7,271 nucleotides of DNA, from positions 1-7,271 of the forward strand of contig CAJGBX010000065.1 in the NCBI GenBank assembly GCA_904501685.1. Reading direction: 5' to 3'. The translations under genes and the position numbers were made by a program. Positions 5,724-7,271 of the stretch are shown piece by piece. The notes below the pieces were generated by a model. The model worked only from the letters and a program-made list of their open reading frames with translations, ran no database searches and had not been told where the DNA came from. The stretch comes from Clostridiaceae bacterium. Lineage in GTDB: Bacteria > Bacillota > Clostridia > Oscillospirales > Acutalibacteraceae. How positions within the stretch are numbered: position 1 is the first letter of the stretch; every line of letters starts with the position of its first letter.

Positions 5724-5966
5724 ATGAGCGTTAAAGATGTTGTTGCCCAAAGATTTAAAAATTTATGTGAAGAAAGAAATATAAAAATAAATGAATTAGC
5801 AAACATATCAGGTTTTACTCCCTCAACTGCGTACAGTATGATGGATGTTGACAGACGCGATATTTCTATAACTACCATCAAGAAATTTTGCGACGGTCTG
5901 GAAATAACTTTAGGCGAATTCTTTTCTACGCCTGAGTTTGACAATTTAGAGCAGGAAATTAAGTAA
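5724..5966 (+). CDS. Small Cro/C1-type (XRE) helix-turn-helix regulator
   Basis: An 80-residue DNA-binding protein made of little more than one five-helix Cro/C1-type domain. The first helix is VKDVVAQRFKNLCEERNI (3-20), the helix-turn-helix is KINELANISGFTPSTAYSMM (21-40), and the closing helices TIKKFCDGLEITLGEFF (51-67) are the usual end of this family in Clostridia. A short acidic tail (EFDNLEQEIK) follows; there is no ligand-binding or peptidase domain. It is divergent from the permease and separated from the downstream Fic gene by a terminator and a separate promoter, so it is not simply co-transcribed with Fic. Possible targets are its own TACGCAA cluster, the permease promoter or the Fic promoter; none is proven. 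Single-domain regulators like this also occur as antitoxins or phage-type repressors. Confidence 0.88.
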   Translation: MSVKDVVAQRFKNLCEERNIKINELANISGFTPSTAYSMMDVDRRDISITTIKKFCDGLEITLGEFFSTPEFDNLEQEIK

Positions 5967-5993
5967 ATTAAGAAATCCTTAATATTAGCCTAT

Positions 5994-6022
5994 AAAAGCG
6001 AGAGGAAAATCCCCTCGCTTTT
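5994..6022. terminator. Intrinsic terminator after the regulator gene
   Basis: AAAAGCGAG, AGG, loop AAAAT, CCC, CTCGCTTTT: a 5-bp GC-rich outer stem closed by A-T pairs, one A-C mismatch and two inner G-C pairs, ending in a T run and a further TTCTTTT. It starts 28 bases after the regulator stop and should separate this transcript from the Fic gene. It is a diverged version of the hairpins at 4153 and 7092. Confidence 0.8.
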
Positions 6023-6085
6023 ATTCTTTTCACCACGTTATGTATCGCAATACAAAACTTGTCGAAAGGTGTCAATGAATAGTTC

Positions 6086-6114
6086 TTGACATTTTAGGGA
6101 ACAATTATTATAAT
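6086..6114 (+). promoter_or_regulatory. Consensus sigma-A promoter of the Fic-type gene
   Basis: TTGACA (6086-6091), a 17-base spacer, and TATAAT (6109-6114): both hexamers match the sigma-A consensus fully. The start of transcription should be near 6121, giving a leader of about 30 bases. Such a strong unregulated promoter would be surprising for a Fic/Doc-type protein, and the inverted repeat around it suggests tight repression. Confidence 0.88.
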
Positions 6115-6139
6115 GAATTTATAAAAAAGTTCCCTAAAA
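6092..6139. promoter_or_regulatory. 11-bp perfect inverted repeat bracketing the Fic -10 box (probable operator)
   Basis: TTTTAGGGAAC (6092-6102) and GTTCCCTAAAA (6129-6139) are exact reverse complements separated by 26 bases. The left arm fills the upstream part of the promoter spacer; the right arm lies in the leader and merges with the AAAGGAG ribosome binding site (6137-6143). As transcription should start near 6121, the left arm is not in the mRNA, so this is better read as a DNA operator with two opposed half-sites than as an RNA hairpin. Confidence 0.65.
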
Positions 6140-6150
6140 GGAGTTTTGCT

Positions 6151-7089
6151 ATGAACAGTTATCCCGAAATACAAGAATTATTGGAACAGCGTGCCGATTT
6201 GTATGCCCGACTCAAATTATTGGCTTATGACGGCACACCCGAAATAAAGGAAAACAAAAGTGGCAAATATTTATATATTCGTAAGCGTGTAGGCAGCCGA
6301 GTAACCTCTACCTATGTTGATGTGTATTCCGATACGCTTTATCAGCTTTTGCTTCGTAATAATGCCGAGGCAAAGGAACTCAGAAAGCAAATTCGCAAGG
6401 TTGAAAAAGCACTTGCTGAAAAAGGTTTCACGGAAAACGAATTATCCCCCGAGGTGCTTTTAAATCTTGATTTTGCCCGGATTAATATGAAATTATCCAT
6501 TTACGAACAGGCTGTTTTAGAGGGTGTCGCAACATCTTTTCCGCAAACCGAGGATATAATTGAAAACGGCAAGGTTAACGGCGTAACGGCTAGTGACGTA
6601 CAGAAAATATTAAATCTTAAACACGCTTGGGAATTTATTTTAGACAAAGATGTTTTGCAGGTGAAAAGTGATTTTTCTATCCTTTGTCATATTGCAAAAC
6701 TTGTAAACGAAGGCTTTTTTGCAAGCGGCGGGAGAATTCGTGGTGTGCCTGTCACCATTGGCGGTACTTCGTACATTCCTCCATTGCCGATAGAAACCGT
6801 TGTTATAGAAAATATTTTAGAAATAATCAGCAAAAATGATGAGCCGATAAATATTGCCATAGAACTTTGTCTTTACTGTATGAAAACACAAATTTTCAAT
6901 GACGGTAATAAACGGGCATCGGTAATTTTTGCAAACCATTATTTGATTTCCAAAGCAGGAGGATTGCTTGTTATCCCTGAAAATCACGTGCCTAAATTTA
7001 AAAAATTACTTATCGGATATTACGAGGATAAAGACAACGGCGAAATCAAAGAATTTCTAAAACAAAACTGTCATAAGAATTTCAGATAA
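6151..7089 (+). CDS. Fic/Doc-fold protein with Gln in place of the catalytic His
   Basis: A 312-residue protein with a C-terminal Fic domain. The core motif is Q247-I-F-N-D-G-N-K-R255; the canonical form is H-x-F-x-D/E-G-N-x-R, so the His that acts as general base in Fic AMPylators and Doc kinases is Gln here, while the phosphate-binding DGNKR is intact. GGTSYIPPLP (204-213) is the substrate-docking flap, and E124-G125 in AVLEGVATS, followed by a T-x-x-D-V-type helix, looks like the internal inhibitory helix of class II Fic proteins, although its usual Ser/Thr four residues earlier is Gln. Residues 1-95 form an unrecognised N-terminal region: a helix, a strand-rich part (KSGKYLYIRKRVGSRVTSTY, 36-55) and a charged helix (64-92). 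ATG 6151 has AAAGGAG seven bases upstream. Activity cannot be inferred; no antitoxin gene adjoins it within its transcript. Confidence 0.88.
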   Translation: MNSYPEIQELLEQRADLYARLKLLAYDGTPEIKENKSGKYLYIRKRVGSRVTSTYVDVYSDTLYQLLLRNNAEAKELRKQIRKVEKALAEKGFTENELSPEVLLNLDFARINMKLSIYEQAVLEGVATSFPQTEDIIENGKVNGVTASDVQKILNLKHAWEFILDKDVLQVKSDFSILCHIAKLVNEGFFASGGRIRGVPVTIGGTSYIPPLPIETVVIENILEIISKNDEPINIAIELCLYCMKTQIFNDGNKRASVIFANHYLISKAGGLLVIPENHVPKFKKLLIGYYEDKDNGEIKEFLKQNCHKNFR

Positions 7090-7091
7090 CA

Positions 7092-7120
7092 AAAAGCGAG
7101 GTGAAATTCACCTCGCTTTT
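7092..7120. terminator. Bidirectional intrinsic terminator between the Fic gene and the convergent right-edge gene
   Basis: AAAAGCGAGGTGA, loop AAT, TCACCTCGCTTTT: a perfect 9-bp stem flanked by A and T runs, starting two bases after the Fic stop codon. It can serve both the plus-strand Fic transcript and the convergent minus-strand gene ending at 7180. The 29 bases are identical to 4153-4181. Confidence 0.87.
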
Positions 7121-7179
7121 ATTGTGTATAAATCCGCCCCAAAAACCGTTGCTTTCTTTTTAAATCCTCTTGTCTTTAA

Positions 7180-7271
7180 TTATTCATTATTTTTATAGTT
7201 TTCTAAAAAATTGGAATTTGCTTGATTCAAATTTTTCAACAATGTATATACCCTGATAGCCGTTAAATTAG
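7180..7271 (-). CDS. C-terminal end of an unrecognised minus-strand gene (partial)
   Basis: The minus strand is open from the right edge to a TAA at 7180-7182, giving 29 residues: NLTAIRVYTLLKNLNQANSN followed by FLENYKNNE. The composition (Asn, Leu, Lys) fits an amphipathic C-terminal helix with a polar tail, and the convergent terminator at 7092-7120 is suitably placed. The piece is too short for a family call, and an open stretch this short could be chance. The ending FLENYK recurs in the remnant at 5615-5650. Confidence 0.4.
   Translation of the reverse strand, partial: NLTAIRVYTLLKNLNQANSNFLENYKNNE
7187..7209 (+). repeat. Right copy of a direct repeat flanking the regulator-Fic block
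   Basis: ATTATTTTT-TAGTTTTCTAAAAA at 7188-7209 matches 5616-5638 apart from one or two bases in the middle; the last 14 bases are exact (7196-7209 and 5625-5638). The two copies have the same orientation and enclose the Cro/C1-type regulator, its terminator, the Fic gene and the right terminator, about 1.57 kb. Confidence 0.4.

Noticed and set aside
5663..5944. 93-codon minus-strand frame opposite the small regulator
   Set aside because: It runs antisense to an evident helix-turn-helix gene and is rich in Leu, Ile, Phe and Ser from AT-rich codons; no supporting ribosome binding site seen.
6047..6075. Divergent minus-strand promoter using the inverted TTGACA at 6070-6075
   Set aside because: No acceptable -10 box occurs 16-18 bases away, and the terminator and regulator gene lie directly downstream.
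5724..7089. Regulator and Fic gene as a simple antitoxin-toxin operon
   Set aside because: A terminator hairpin and an independent perfect-consensus promoter separate them, and the Fic protein seems to carry its own inhibitory helix; a functional link is still possible but not shown.

Overview
The window looks like part of a genome of an anaerobic, low-to-mid GC Gram-positive bacterium, most likely a gut Clostridia member. The evidence is the strong AGGAGG-type ribosome binding sites, consensus sigma-A promoters with 17-bp spacers, an oxygen-sensitive glycyl radical enzyme system, and AT-rich spacers holding short, strong intrinsic terminators. I cannot name the species.

Left part (1-4046, minus strand): the first four genes of an operon read right to left. 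It starts with a sigma-A promoter (4018-4046) whose -35/-10 spacer carries one copy of a 13-bp direct repeat; a second copy lies just upstream of the -35. Then come a B12-independent glycerol/1,2-propanediol dehydratase-type glycyl radical enzyme (842 aa), its radical-SAM activating enzyme, a PduU/EutS-type permuted microcompartment shell protein, and a PduV/EutP-type GTPase cut by the left edge. Together they indicate a glycyl-radical-enzyme-associated microcompartment (GRM), probably for 1,2-propanediol made from deoxy sugars such as fucose or rhamnose. The enzyme would dehydrate the diol inside the shell to propionaldehyde. The aldehyde and alcohol dehydrogenases, phosphotransacylase and main shell proteins expected for such a pathway are not in view; they would lie beyond position 1 or elsewhere. 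Start/stop contacts between the genes (TAAATG, a Shine-Dalgarno overlapping a stop, and a 22-base overlap) suggest coupled translation.

Middle (4153-5546, minus strand): a separate transcription unit for a short AspT/YidE-type membrane permease, with its own consensus extended -10 promoter, an inverted repeat over its transcription start and ribosome binding site, and a bidirectional terminator between it and the microcompartment operon. Nothing in the sequence gives its substrate or ties it to the microcompartment.

Right part (5615-7120, plus strand): an 80-aa Cro/C1-type regulator preceded by a cluster of TACGCAA half-sites, a terminator, and then a 312-aa Fic/Doc-fold protein under a perfect-consensus promoter. 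An 11-bp perfect inverted repeat brackets the -10 box of that promoter. The Fic core motif has Gln where the catalytic His should be. Almost the same 3'-end sequence of a minus-strand reading frame occurs on both sides of this regulator-Fic block, hinting that the block is an inserted module. The last 92 bases hold the C-terminal end of another minus-strand gene.

Three spacers carry near-identical terminator hairpins of the form AAAAGCGAGG...CCTCGCTTTT; two match exactly over 29 bases. The most unusual signals are the His-to-Gln Fic protein with its bracketed promoter, the internal helical insert of the glycyl radical enzyme that may act as a shell-targeting peptide, and the repeat-based operators at the GRM and permease promoters.
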